Shown here in pieces: positions 12,095-24,632 of a stretch of 64,000 nucleotides of DNA (positions within the stretch are counted from its first letter, which is position 1; every line of letters starts with the position of its first letter). A program made the position numbers and the translations under genes. Where the stretch lies: the NCBI GenBank assembly GCA_030407005.1, contig JAUDYN010000006.1:1364001-1428000 (forward strand), in the 5' to 3' direction. A model generated the notes under the pieces. It was not told the DNA's origin, made no database searches, and saw only the letters and a list, made by a program, of their open reading frames with translations. The stretch comes from Desarmillaria ectypa (lineage: Eukaryota; Basidiomycota; Agaricomycetes; Agaricales; Physalacriaceae).

Positions 12095-13260
12095 ATGTCT
12101 GTCGCAGAATCCTATACAAGGTCGCTCACTATCGGAACTCCATTCGAGTACAACAAAGAGCGTGAACCCGACACCATAATTTTGTCCTCAGATGGAGCAG
12201 AATTTTATATCAAAAGAGAATACTTACAGTTGCTTCACCTGTCTTTGCAGGGCTATTTTCTCTGCAAAATATTCCAGTTGAAATGCGAAATGGGCTTCCA
12301 GTAATTCCCTTGCCTCATGATGGTCGTTCGCTGAGAAGTCTTTTGTATTTTTCTTGTCCGATTGCCTTGCTAACCATGGAAATTGAGGACTCTGACACCG
12401 CATTTCAACTCGCCCACAGGTACTGTATGGACGGCATTCAGGAGCGCATCAAAAGTGTTCTCTTGAACTCCGCTCTTTCTTTCTCAAAAGCCACTCGCTG
12501 TTTGCCATTGCTACATCCCACAAACGGCATACAGTTATTATCCGGGCTGCAGCATCCGTTGAAATTCACGAATGAACCTATTGAGGAATTGCACCGTATT
12601 AGCGGCACGGACATGTTGAGTTATCGGATAACGGAATGTAAATGTGAGAGCTTTCTTCGCCGCATCTCCGCACAGCCGATGATAAGACAAGAGGATACGA
12701 TAGTGTCTAATCTCTCGTTCGGTGCCACAGAATCGTCAGTCCGTCCATCGTTTCACCACCACCTACAACACCCTCCCTATTTGGTTTTCCAACTTCTACC
12801 ATCATTTTTTCAACTCGGCCCTCCTCGTCGTCTCAACAGTTTACTCCAATATTTGGAACTTGTATTGCCGGGGTTGTGGATCATCGGCAGATCTGTCGCC
12901 GAACGCCCAGATAATATGCCCCATGCTCTATTTGCTCTGTCGTCGATGTCGGTCTTCCCGGTGACCAAGTTGTGCATGCCTGGGTAGTCGGTTATATCAA
13001 AGACCTTTCCTCCAAAGTTAATAAGGCGCCACTGAGCGGAGCCGTTCGAGATAATATTCTCCTGGACAACCGCATTGAGGGTGCTTCGGGATGTAGCCGA
13101 TGCTCCGTAACTCTGTACTCTGATGAGCAGAAATCCTCACATGTTACTTCTGATGCCATTTCGAAGGTACGGATTTTTCCCTTCTGGTTCCGAAAGTGGA
13201 CCGACTGTCGAACTTGTATGAACTTAAAGGTACAGCTAAAAGAAGATGAAACCCTTTATC
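12095..13260 (+). pseudogene. Frameshifted BTB/POZ gene copy
   Basis: The start reads as a BTB protein (DTIILSSDGAEFYIKREYL), then the frame changes by one base near 12250-12270. It resumes with MRNGLPVIPLP and YCMDGIQERIKSVLLNS, which parallel the NGLPV and YCMD segments of the intact BTB gene at 97-1102. A further change near 12970 gives WVVGYIKDLSSKV and a tail ending DAISKV, again parallel to the intact copy. No intron of plausible length bridges the first break. It is interpreted as a decayed paralogue; assembly errors are a weaker alternative because the frame breaks more than once. Confidence 0.7.
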
Positions 13261-14063
13261 GGTCGTATTTATCAATAAAGCTTCGTGCAGCCACCGTCGT
13301 CTCATATCACCATTTTGTATCGTATCCGCGGTCTCAATCAAGTTCCTGGCTACCGAAATACAAGTTTCTCCCAAGGCTCAGACTAGGGCTCCAGTAACGG
13401 CATATTATATTTGTGGCTGGGAAATGCAGAAAGGCTGAGGTTGTTTTTGATTTGTACCATTGATCCAGGTTTCCCTTCCTTAGGCCGAGTTCGCATGTAG
13501 AATGAATCTGGCTAACTACGTCGATCGTAATTCTCTTCATCACAAGATCACGTCCGCTGGTTGCTCTCTGCCTGAAACGTAACCTCCGTTCTCTTTTGGT
13601 ACCGTTTTCGCAGATGACTCACCATCAAAACGAAACGTCCTCTGTAGCTTGTCAACCAGGAAGCGCATTTCTCATGTCACACTCGGCCTGACCTTCCTAT
13701 AGGTCAAACGGGTGATCTGCATCTGAACCGACTACTCGGACCTGCACATTTTTTCAACTTTGAAGTGAACTTTTGGAACTCCAGATATGTACACGCTCCC
13801 ACCTGCGTTCCGATGATCAGCCTAACCGTGGAATTCCTTAGACCCATTAGGTCCAGCTGCCAATTTCACTCTGTCAACACTTGCACACTTGAATTTTATC
13901 ATCATGTCATCACAAAAGGAGGAAACACGGCGCGATCGGATACAGTATTGTTCTGATCCCTTATATTCGACGCGTTCTCATCTAGGCATGGCTGAATGAC
14001 ACTTATCCCGTTTATACTTATACCCCCTCTTTCTATTCTCCCTTCCTCCCTCCTCCCTTACCG
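13261..14063. other. Intergenic, no supported gene
   Basis: About 800 bp between the BTB relic and the membrane-protein gene. The last 60 bp before the start codon are pyrimidine-rich (cttcctccctcctccc), as expected of a basidiomycete promoter or leader. Nothing else is evident. Confidence 0.5.
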
Positions 14064-15722
14064 ATGCCTGACTGGAGATCTCAGTCAGAAATTGCCCTCG
14101 ATAACGATGTTTTCATTAAACTCATGCACGCGCTACTTGGGGTATATGTGTGAGTGCTGGCTTACGTCGTGGATGTCCGCGTGGCTAATTTGCATGGCGA
14201 AGCTGGGAATTTTTTGTTTCTCTTTCTTTCGATTGGGATTTCATGTCGGGGCGAAAGAAGTTTCGTTGGCCCATGGTGAGTGGTATTTCTAAACGCTGGT
14301 CACTGTCCTTATTGTTCTCTCAGATCTTCTACTTCCTCAATAGATATCTTCTCTTATTTGCGCTCATCGGAATGTGCGTCCCGTTTCTCATTTTCTATTT
14401 GAAACGAGGATTTTCTTACCTTGGCAACAGTGCAATCTCACTGAACATAACCAAGTGAGCACTTGACGTTGCCACTCTCCGACGTGGATTTGTTATTGAG
14501 ATTATGATCCTTAAGGGAAGTCAACTGTCAGGCGTTGTATACGTTCAACCAGGTGTGTTCCATAGTTCGCTTCTTCAAACGCCACACTGATTCACTTCAC
14601 CAGCTAGCCGGTAATGCCGCCGTTGGCCTGGCCAGTATCAACCTCAGTCTCCGAACGTGAGCAACACTCCTACCTTCGAGGGAAATGCTCGCTTTAACAC
14701 CTTCCATGGCAGAATAGCGGTTTACGCACAATCCAAAATCATAATTGGCCTTCTGATTTTGCTTACACTCGGCCACTGGTCTTTGATACTACAAGGTATG
14801 CTCCCGGGCTTGTACCTTCACCCTTTTTATGCCTTTCAACACGAATTCTATACAGGCGTTCTTATTAATGCGGATTGGATTCCCGAGACGGAGACCTGCA
14901 TAATCACCTCAGCCAACAATACAATTCTCGCTGCAACTTTCATTTATTCTATGGTCTTCGACTTTGTCATTCTTGCGCTGAATACATACAAACTCGTTGG
15001 GAGAAGAGGCCCTTCTGGCGGGAGCCAATTGACGAGAATGCTGTTCTCTGATGGCCTCGTATATTTTATCATTGCGTCAGTAGTGATCGAGTATCCTCCA
15101 TCTAATAGTCTGATGAGACTAATAGCGTTTTGTGTTTTACAGGTTCCTGTCAAATCTAATAGCGACCGTTTTCATGTGCCTCAACCTCAATGCTGTTATG
15201 AGTGTTATTTTCAATGTCCCTGCCGCTATCGGGAGTACGGTGAGCCAATCCTCCCACACGATTTTTAGACTTGCCTTGCTTATTCATTTCCCAGATCGTC
15301 GCATGTCGTGCTGTGAGACGACTCAATAAATTCTACCACCGAGGCGCTGAAGTGTAGTATGTTTCTTCTTTACGTTGCCTGGAACCTGATCGGACCGTCT
15401 TGACTAACGATGCTTCCATAACAGCGCCAGCGGCTCAGGGTCAAACTCAAACGATGCACCTCCGCGATTTAGAACAATGAACCAAGTCGCCGTAGGCAGC
15501 CGTGCTCTACGTGGTACATCCGCTATACGGCCGCCACCCTCGGATCTAACGAGTGGGGTACACGTGCAAATGGAAACCTTCACCCGTACCGACAACTTCA
15601 ATAACGGCAGTGTCTCTCCTACCCATGTAACTTTCCAGGAAGATTCCACCGACAAAAGGGGCAGCGTGATCGTCGACGACTTGGAATTTGGCGACTCCGA
15701 AAGTAAGCATGAGGAACTGTAA
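14064..15722 (+). CDS. Multi-exon seven-helix membrane protein, paralogue A
   Basis: Eleven exons: 14064..14149, 14203..14275, 14324..14373, 14431..14454, 14516..14552, 14604..14656, 14713..14795, 14856..15075, 15143..15239, 15295..15356, 15425..15722; 360 aa. All junctions are phase-consistent, with introns of 48-68 bp. Diagnostic blocks are SGRKKFRWPM, IFYFLNRYLLLFALIG, EVNCQALYTFNQ, LASINLSLRT, LGHWSLILQG, FIYSMVFDFVILAL, FSDGLVYFIIAF and NLNAVMSVIFNVPAAI. This family is widespread in Agaricomycetes and has no known function; the seven hydrophobic helices suggest a receptor or transporter-like fold. Exons 2-7 have exactly the same lengths as in the neighbour at 16979-18711 (73, 50, 24, 37, 53, 83 nt). 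Exon 1 is 57 nt (19 codons) shorter, removing much of the first predicted helix. Confidence 0.85.
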
Positions 15723-16978
15723 AAGATGCGCATCAAGAAGTGCAGGAAGAATGGAAATAGAACTGTATTGGATCCTGGAGGATGAATGCTTGTAGTCAGG
15801 GCAGTCCTTCTGATAAGTAATGTAAATTCGACGTTTATTTCTTGTAGTACCGGCGGAATGCCTCAAGCCTGCATGTTCTAGATCCCGTTTGGTTCCAAGC
15901 CAACGCCTTCGAGTATAAATATAGAATAACTCACTCCGAGTTCGAGCCCACTTCGAACAACCGCGACTATTGAAACTTGATGTAATCCCTCGTCCGCAAC
16001 CTTACATTTAGCGCTAGGCGCTTTCTCAGGTATTAAGAAGCTCCTGTCACCTGGGTGGTCCATATGGTTTCGAATGCCGTAGGGTTGTCGTAACTAGAAG
16101 ACGCCACGGACACCAGGTTCAATCGGTGTGATACAGGTCGTCGTTCTTCCGTCTCATATTGCTCATTCACTGCTTCGCGGCAGTGTTCTGGCAGCCGAAA
16201 CTGAGATGTCAAATAGGACTGAGAAGTAGTGAACAGGCAGAACTTTACCAAGAACCGAAACACCCATGTCACTGATCTCGCACCAAACTTCACACCGATG
16301 CACATACAAAATCCTCCGTTCCTATTGGAGGGTGGACCACTCCGTCGGCACTTTTTGGACAAGGGCAACAAACAATTGTAGGACTTTCAAGTTCAATACT
16401 AGATCACCGGCGATAAAACGTTCGACATGTATAATGAATGGATCACAGAATAAACATCATAACTAGGGAAAAATACAATCATGTATACACACCATCATCT
16501 GGATGAAACCTCCCTGATTAGATGGTACAGAAGTGACGCGCAGGTACTAAAACTCACACTTGTCGAATGTTTCTAATTTTACAAGACTGTGTAGGGTATA
16601 CCGGGCAACATCATCTGTGAGCGAAAGCGTTAACCTGAGTTACACATGACAACCGATAGGATCACTCACAAAAATACGCCTTAAAGAAAACGGTGTCCAA
16701 AAGTAGAAGACACAGAGCCAAGGCCGAAGCGCTCAAACAGAGTTGTATTGTGCGCAATATAATCTTTTTGCATCTTCTTCTCTCCTTCATTCTGGGGTCT
16801 AATTATCGATACAAGTCCCACCCAATCCCCTTCGGTGATACGTACACAATGTTTCAGCTTTTTGAGTTCTTCAGGCGACAGCAGATAGACACAGAAGTCG
16901 AGAATCCAGTAACGAATGCAAAACGAGCGTGGAGTGCGATAACAAGAAGTGCACAAGAAATTCAAAAGGACATGCCAT
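15723..16978. other. Convergent intergenic region
   Basis: About 1.25 kb between the 3' ends of the two convergent membrane-protein paralogues. It should hold both terminators. A minus-strand open stretch at 16033-16371 has no recognisable domain and no splice partner. No repeat is seen. Confidence 0.5.
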
Positions 16979-18711
16979 TTAGTATGGAGGCCTCTTGAAC
17001 TCGTCGCGAATATGTTGAGCCTCTGGGTCATGATCGAACATGCTTTCGGGCGAGCCTTTAATGACATTGCCCATGGCATCGTACTCAACGAAGCCTCCTG
17101 GAGATTCGAAAGTCTCCATCTGGATTAATATCCGGGTTAGAATATGTCAAGAGACTCCCATAACAATATCACCTGTACATGGACTCCGTCAACAGCACTA
17201 AGGCCATTAGTGGCTACTTTTGGGCGCTTCGGTGGTACTGCTGACGCCGTCGTTGTACGGAAGGCAAGCGTTGAAGCCACGGTAGTGCTGGAAAAATATA
17301 TCAGCTAAACACTTTCGTGCGGCGGAACCCACCGACCCCAAGAAATCCGGGCCTTCTGACGTATATTTACTTAAACGGCGAACCGCACGGCAGGCCACAA
17401 TCTGTCGAGGGAATGAGATATAATCGATATAAAGATACGATAACTCACAGTCGATGCAATAGCTGCAGGAACATTGGCTATAATAGACATGACAGCATTG
17501 AGGTTGAGAAGCATGAAAATCTGTAGAACGTTGAACATGAAGCAAGAAAAGCGGCACAAACATAGACTTACGGTAGCGAGTAGATTAGCGAGGAAAGCGA
17601 TCACGAAGTAGATCAGGCCGTCGCCGAAAATCAGTGTGACTAACATAGAGCGGCCGACTCGGGTAGCGCTGGAAAGGTGGTGATCAATGCGAAACGAGGA
17701 TAATATAGACAAAGCACCGACCTAGGAGCTCTGTAGACCAGTTTCCAGCCCGTCAACATGAGAACGGTAAAATCAAAAGCCATTGAGTAGATGAAAGTAA
17801 CAGCCAAAAGCTTGTTGTCTGTTGAAGTGATAGCACAGCCGCCTGCACCAGTCCATTCAGCCTTCAGAAGTATACCTGCGAAAGCCTGAGATTGACAGCG
17901 GCATAGAATGAGCTGACTCAACTGACCGTGAAGGAGCAGGGACCAATGGCCCATGATAACCACGACGAGCGGGATTACAACCCAAAGGCTACGCGACCAT
18001 ACGGCGATTCTGTCAAATTGAGACATAAGAAGTTGTTTGAAACCAAAAACAGCACCTACGTCCGAAGAGAAAGATTAATCGATGCAAGTCCAACTGCAGC
18101 ATTCCCAAAGACCTTGACGCTGTCTTAGACGCTGGTAAATGCATAGATAATAGGGATGCACCTGGTTGAATGTATACAAGGCTTGGCAATCTATCGGCCT
18201 GACAATATATTATGGATTGATGAATGATGTAAGGGGTCATGGAGTGGATATTACTTTGTTACATTCAGTGCGACGGAGCTAAGATAACGTTTAAGTCAGG
18301 GGATAAGGAGCAAGGAACGGGATACTCACATTCCAATGAGGGCGATGAGGAGGAAGTAACGGTTCAAAAAGTAGAAGATCTGGGCCGCCGTGAGCGATCA
18401 ACGGACCTGCAAGTAGCTCAACTACGTACCAAGGGCCACCGGAACGGCTTTTTGCCCGAGACATATTGCCAGTCGAACGGCAGAGACGTGAACCACTCCC
18501 ATCTGCGAGAATACGCGTCAATGTGATGTTTGAGGGCGCATATATCCAGGTATAGTGGTTGTACGTACATGTAGACGCCTAATAATGTATGCATGAAGCG
18601 TGAAAAGGACACTAGAATGCAATGAGCGATCCGAAAAGCACCCTCAATTCTGCAACCGAGTGACATACCACTGTCATTGGCGATTTCTTCAGCTGATTTC
18701 CAGTTGACCAT
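16979..18711 (-). CDS. Multi-exon seven-helix membrane protein, paralogue B
   Basis: Thirteen exons, 5' to 3' on the minus strand: 18711..18569, 18502..18430, 18379..18330, 18278..18255, 18198..18162, 18112..18060, 18009..17927, 17875..17722, 17668..17572, 17520..17449, 17401..17337, 17287..17173, 17119..16979; 368 aa, all phases consistent. Its blocks mirror paralogue A: SGKKPFRWPL, IFYFLNRYFLLIALIG, DCQALYTFNQ, LASINLSLRT, MGHWSLLLH, FIYSMAFDFTVLML, FGDGLIYFVIAFLANLLAT, NLNAVMSVIANVPAAI, IVACRAVRRL and DGVHVQMETF. The N-terminus retains a complete first helix. Orientation is convergent to paralogue A. Function is unknown. Confidence 0.85.
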
Positions 18712-21700
18712 GGTGGATCCAGACGAGGCCGTGGAGGGAGGAAGGCAGGAGGGAATCCGAGGGATGGGCAAGGGTAAGAAGGAAAGGGAACGAAAAAGGT
18801 AGCACGCCGGACGAAGCCAAGGTGGGGTCCTTATAAAACCTTGGTGAGCGGACATTACACGACCTGCCATCGGATGCCACACTTCTTCCTGAGAAGATCG
18901 AGAAATCAGTCATCCTCCCATGTCCTTCTATCCTCCGGCGCTTGCTGTTTTCCTGACATTTTATGGCTGGACGTGTGACTGAAAGTATCCTACAATCTTC
19001 CTTGCCATACCCACGAAATCGCGTAAATCAAAGACAGAACAAAACTTTGGCTTCAACAATGCCCACCCGAAATGGAATTTCAACAGCCACTGATTTTAAC
19101 ACGGACAAACTCCAGATTCAGATCCTTCGGACCCCCATTGGAGATCATGGGCCAGAGTTTGACCGTCTGACCAAATGTTCGTGTTCCCATCTTCCTGTAA
19201 CGGCAGCCTGTCTCTTTCTGCGCAACCCCACCGATATGGCCATGAAATTCATTATCCATGTTCATATAATTTGATTGAAAACGTCTAAACGAGGCGCCCT
19301 CCTACCGATTGACGATCCTTATTCCCCCACAGGACATATAACTTTTAATCTATCGCAGAACATTACCTCCAGCTGTGATGGTGCTCCCAAGGAATTCTGT
19401 CTCCCCCCCCGGGAAGGGGGTTCGAGTTATTTTTTACCTTTAGGTTACCGCTGATTTCGCGTTGTGCTTATGTTCTCCTGGCACCGGCCGGACCCCAGGA
19501 CTCTCGTCATATGTTTGGTATCATGGAAGTGTGATGATGGTAACAGCGCGTCTACACATATACCTGCCCTTTTGCTACCAAAACTCTATCATTGTTTCTT
19601 CCTCAGAAGAGAATTCGCTGTCCTTCTACCCTTCTACTGTACTTATTTACTATCTCTGCTCGCCGTCTTCGATTTGGGCTATCGCTAGGCGGCACTGTCT
19701 AATCAAGAGTCTATTTCAGCATCCTCACCTACTTGATGTCTCCAGGTTAACACCCACGGTATCCACGCCACCTTATTCTATAACCTCCGAATTTTGTTAG
19801 AAGAGCTACCCCCTCAAAGGAAAGACAAAGCGCAGCATTGGGGCTCGAGGGTGAATTTGCTAAGTGTTTGGATCCGTTCGCCAGACTCCTTCCAGAATCT
19901 CCCGTACCTGGTTGGATATGTAATGCGAATACCTACGTACCTCTATGCATTCGGTCAACTCTGATTTACTCCCGACGTGTTGTAAACTACTCCTTCCGCA
20001 TCATGATGGTGGTTCTCCGCCAATATTGACTCTGCAACTCTTTGGGCTTGTGGAAACACCAATCAGCTCTGGCGTCGCTTATCTACGGCTCCAGTCTTTT
20101 TCTTGGCACTGTTGCGCTTATTTGTTCAAGAGCCTGATAGTGGCAATTTGCTTTCACAACGTATTCAGTCGTAATGATGCACCGCTAATCCAAACGCTGC
20201 GACGTTGACTTGGTGAGAATATGATCTTCCGGTCTCGGCTTTAATTAACGACTCTGCTCGCACATGATGAGATTGGCTGCCACTTTTGGCGGCGGCGGTT
20301 TGCACTGGTCTGCCAATGTCAACTACCTCGAAATTTCATGTGTCCCTGCACCTGCACCCATTGCAGCAGTTGTGCTGTGGTTCATCGCCAGGCCTCGTTG
20401 AGACCTCATTTCCTCAGATTACCCAAGTCGGTATGATAGCATATACGCAACGTGCATTCCTTGATCTTCCACGACCTGCACACCTGTTGATTATTCGGGG
20501 GCACCTGGGAAAAACTTTTAGCGTTCGTCCTCAGCATCTGGATGACTGGACCCAGAAACTCTTGGTCCTACGTCATTGCTCTTCTAGTACTAATGCTGGT
20601 GACCTCCGTAATTTTGATGATCCCAGCTGTTGTCATCGCTTTTCGATACCAGTCACCACCACTAGCCACCAGTGTTATTGGTTATTGTTAGCACTGATTT
20701 TATTTACTGACAACGCCAGCCGTTTTTCTCCGTTGAATCCGAGGCCCGCTCTTATTCCTTTGCCACCTGGGGTGGTACCTAGGGTCGTCATTCGCACCGT
20801 AATTCATCACGATCGTCTTTGACGTTTTGCCTTGCCATTTATATTAGGCTACGAGAAGAGACGACTCCTCGATGCTCGCAGTACCTTTGGCTACCTATGA
20901 TGTGGTTAATTGGAAATCTAAATCAACTACATCATCGATACATTCACCACGTGCATACTATGATTTGCGTGTGGCCTGCAACTGCCTTGTGTGAAAGCTC
21001 TTGTTCGTATGTCCTATTCACTTAGGCCCGTGTTGCTCATCTGGGTCATATCTAGTAAGGGTAAGGCTTATCGCGCTGCTGTATCGCGGAGGCTGGCACC
21101 TCTCATCGGTCAGATTTGGGCTGTATTTCTCTCCACCGAATTCTAGAGTCCGTGTGCTATCCCAATGGCCCCGACATCACCTGGAGCCCACGTAGAACCA
21201 GAAACAAGGTAGTATTTCCTCCACTTTTTCAGTGTGGCGGCAAGTATGTTTGTGGCGGTTGGCATACAAGACCGCGGACCCTGGGCGTCGTCATCTTATC
21301 CATTCAAATACCTGTCGGTTGTGTGACCAAGGGACTGAGGCTCACTGTCGCTCGATGTCAATGCTTGCAGCTACCCGTGCTCAAAGGAAAGGCAGGTATT
21401 TATTTTTATTTCAAACTGTCCAGCCACTGATTGATCACGTCCGAGAACTGTGTGGCCACTTCGCAGGAAATAAGCAGTTCACATCAAGTTCATGACACTT
21501 TCTAGACTTTCCAGTCTCATTCCTTAATTAATAAGACCCGTATCAACCACGACGTCCAAGTTCGCAACTGTCGGAGATTCGGCTGAGGACTCATGGGTAT
21601 CCCGGAGTACGTATTGTGATTTTTTACCGGTATAGAAATGTTCTCTTCTTTTCCTGGACAACGTCGAGGATTTAATTTGACTGACTGCATTATCCGCCCA

Positions 21701-23145
21701 AGATGTTCTCTCTGTTGTAGCCGCTTAAATTAGCTGCAGGCCGCTGCTCGATTGCATTTGACGGGAGCAACATCAAGTGGAGCTGGTCTTAATACCTAAG
21801 CATACCAATGGGCTTTGTGTCGACTTTAACTCCTGCTTAAGGAAGACATCAAAGAAATATTCTCGCTGCTCAGAGCGGGAGTCGAATTGACCTCGGTGCT
21901 CATGTGATCTGACATCGCTAGCGCCCGTAATTTGCGGGAATAGTTCTTCGTTGTTTCCATGTCTGTCCCTTCCCGTCATTACTACGATGGGTGCTAAGCA
22001 CTAAGTACTCGCACCTTCCTTCTCGCGTCAAAGTTCCCCATGCTTCTATTTATGCCGAGATCATCAAAAGATCCTGAGAGAGGCACTAAGTATTCTTTGA
22101 CAGCCTTTTGCTCAAGGTAGTGTGCTATTTCTCTTTATAAGACTGTTTCCTACCCTTTCCGATATCACCGGTCGATGCCCGAGATACAAGGCCCAACAGC
22201 CTCGAAAAAATAAGAGATTTATTCATCTGTTCCCACGTTGTCCTCAATTCTCTGAAACAGGCATTCTGATAAGCGGACCCACCTTCAGTATCGGCAGTAG
22301 TAGAAGCGCCTTGTTTTGATTGTCATTATTGAAAAATACATGAGCTTAGGACATACTCTTTCAGTTTTGGGGCTCTTTTTCAGCGAAAGCTCTAATATTA
22401 TCTTCATCATTCACCAATATACCAGGCTTTCTCTTCAATGTATGACCGCATCGGTAATCAGCAGGTGGGCATGATCCACATGTACAACAGCACATATCGT
22501 GAGGACTTGCGTGGAACGGCATTTTTTTTTACTTCTTTGGGCCAAGAAATCTCGTCATGATCGCCCTTCAAGCGGTCTCTTCTGTCATTATACACCTTTC
22601 CTTCGTCAGTCAAACACGTGTACTGTAAGATGGTAGGTCACAGTTCTCACTCGCATTTTACATGAATTTGAAACATCTTAGCACCCTTACGGCTCGCATG
22701 CGCAACCGAACGATGCCCCCGAACTGTACGGTGTGTCCTTCGGGCTCGCCAAAAATTTCTGATTGCTTTGGTATCTTGATCGTCTCGGTTCTGTAAGTGA
22801 TTAGCACCATACTGGCCCATCTGATTCATCATCTTGTACCACGGTACCGATTCTTTAATGCGGATTCCTAGCGGAGACATAGAGGAACGCATGAGGCACT
22901 TCGTACAGTAGTATTTTTAGCATCAATTCATTAAGAGCGACAGCTTTACGTAACGTCTTCATCCAAGAAAGATAGTTAGCAGATATACAAGTGCAATAGT
23001 CTGTAGATCCAAAAAGGAAGACCCGTCTCAAAAGTAGAATACAAACCCAATACTTGGGACTGAAAAAGAAAGAATCCAAGATATAAAAGCGTACGCAAAT
23101 AGGGTACAAAGCAATAGAAAAGCGGCAAAATCGACAATCGAGATA
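18712..23145. other. 4.4 kb gene-poor region
   Basis: I found no gene here on either strand. Open frames are short, overlap randomly and carry no family motif or splice-consistent extension. A C-run followed by a G-run occurs near 19405-19422. A plus-strand stretch at about 20030-20210 is hydrophobic and faintly recalls a membrane-protein N-terminus, but stops follow at once. Decayed genes or transposon remnants are possible; I see no terminal inverted repeats, target-site duplications or reverse-transcriptase/transposase motifs. Confidence 0.45.
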
Positions 23146-24632
23146 TCAGGCGTTACAAGGCGCTCGTGAGGGTGGGACAGAAGGTCCAGGTAACATGCGG
23201 AACTGAGAACAGCATCAGATTTCCATTCATAATTTTAAATTAAGGAAGGGAATACCTGAGACGGATGGTATGGATGCGACGGCATAGCAAGATAAGAATT
23301 CCTTTCTTCGAATCTGTCATCTGTTTCATCATTGACAACGGAGGGCACAACCGGAGGCAGCGGTAGAGATAGCTGCACGCTTCTGCAGCTGGAATCGGAT
23401 TCGTCTCCATCATACTCTGAGGAAGAAGATTCTGCTTCCCGGAGCCGCAATGCGTTCGTACAAGACATGAGGCTCGAGGGAACCCACTTCCTGCTGGTGG
23501 AAGGTGGCTGAACCTGGCGAGGGGCAAGGTTCACAGCATCAGTGTTAGAGCTCACACCGGGAGGCAACAAATCGACAGTGTATCGGCCGGCTTGATTGGT
23601 CTTATCGGCCTGGGGGAATGTACCATGGGTACGAAGATGCCGCTTGGCATTGGAACGTACACCAAACGTCTTCGTGCAGCCAGGATACGTACAAGGGTAA
23701 GCTGTGAAAACGGTGTCAAATAACGGACAAGAGATATTGAGAAGGTGACGAACGCCGGACGTTGTTGTGGCTGTTCATATGTGTCCGCAACCCACTGGGT
23801 CTGCGTACTTTAGTGAGCCAATAAATTCAAGAAAATTGTGAGCGACTTACCTAGGAAATTCGTGGTGACAGATCTCGCACTGATGCATCTTGGATTTCTT
23901 CTTCTTCTTCGCGGCGAGAAGATCAGAGGAGTCGTGTGGCGTAGGCGGTTCCAGTTTTGGAGCGGGGTATTTCTCATACGATTCACCGTATATTGAATTC
24001 GACTGCTCTGAGTCAGATGAGCACCAGCTCTGCCTCATAGCAACAGCTTGTTGGGCAGCCCTTACGTCGTCGAAGTGCTCACGAACGGGAGCGGAGAACA
24101 ATCCAGTTGACCCGGAGCCGACAGCAGGCGGTACCGAGGGGCAGTCAGGAAACCCGCGAAGAGGGGAGGGTGCTGAGGACATTGGAGGAGATAGACGCGG
24201 AGAAATGGAGGCAGCCCCTGACAAATATGGATGACCTTCCATCCAACGAGACCTCCTCGACAGCCGAACTGCGTCGTACCTTCTAGGCGGAGACGACATT
24301 GCAGCATGAAGAGCTGCGGGAGTCATAGTGTAGCCGGCATTCTGGCCATAAGCCAAGGAGTAGGATGAGCGAATTCTGCCAGTACTGTCGTAGGCGCTGG
24401 AGTCGGATGATTCCTGATGCATGTTAAGATTCGTCGGCATAGAGTGCTGAGGAATAAGAGCTGATACAGGTGTCGGAGCCATAAGAGTTGGTGGCGACAC
24501 TATATAGTATTCTGATTGACGGTGGTGATCATCGAGGATCGGATACTCTGAAAGCCCGCGAGTACTAGCAAAGTTTGCATGAGGCCACGGTATTGCCTCA
24601 TTAGACGCGAATGTAGAGGATGAGGAGTACAT
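23146..24632 (-). CDS. C2H2 zinc-finger transcription regulator
   Basis: Four exons on the minus strand: 24632..23851, 23800..23754, 23701..23256, 23202..23146; 443 aa. Two adjacent C2H2 fingers span exons 1-3, about residues 254-310. Finger 1 reads CEICHHEFPR, then PSGLRTHMNSH; finger 2 reads CTYPGCTKTFGVRSNAKRH, then LRTHG. The linker NNVRPYP resembles the TGEKP-type linker and is interrupted by an intron in a conserved place. The 250-residue N-terminus is Ser/Pro/Tyr-rich and disordered, with a basic KKKKKSK just before finger 1 that could be a nuclear signal. The C-terminus is Ser- and acid-rich. The PSGLxTHMNSH plus SNAKRHLRTH pairing is common in basidiomycete regulators; no target is known. 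Confidence 0.88.

Noticed and set aside
19395..19430. C-run/G-run followed by GGTTCGAG, hairpin- or tRNA-like
   Set aside because: Only a GC palindrome; no cloverleaf can be drawn and no T-run terminator follows at the right distance.
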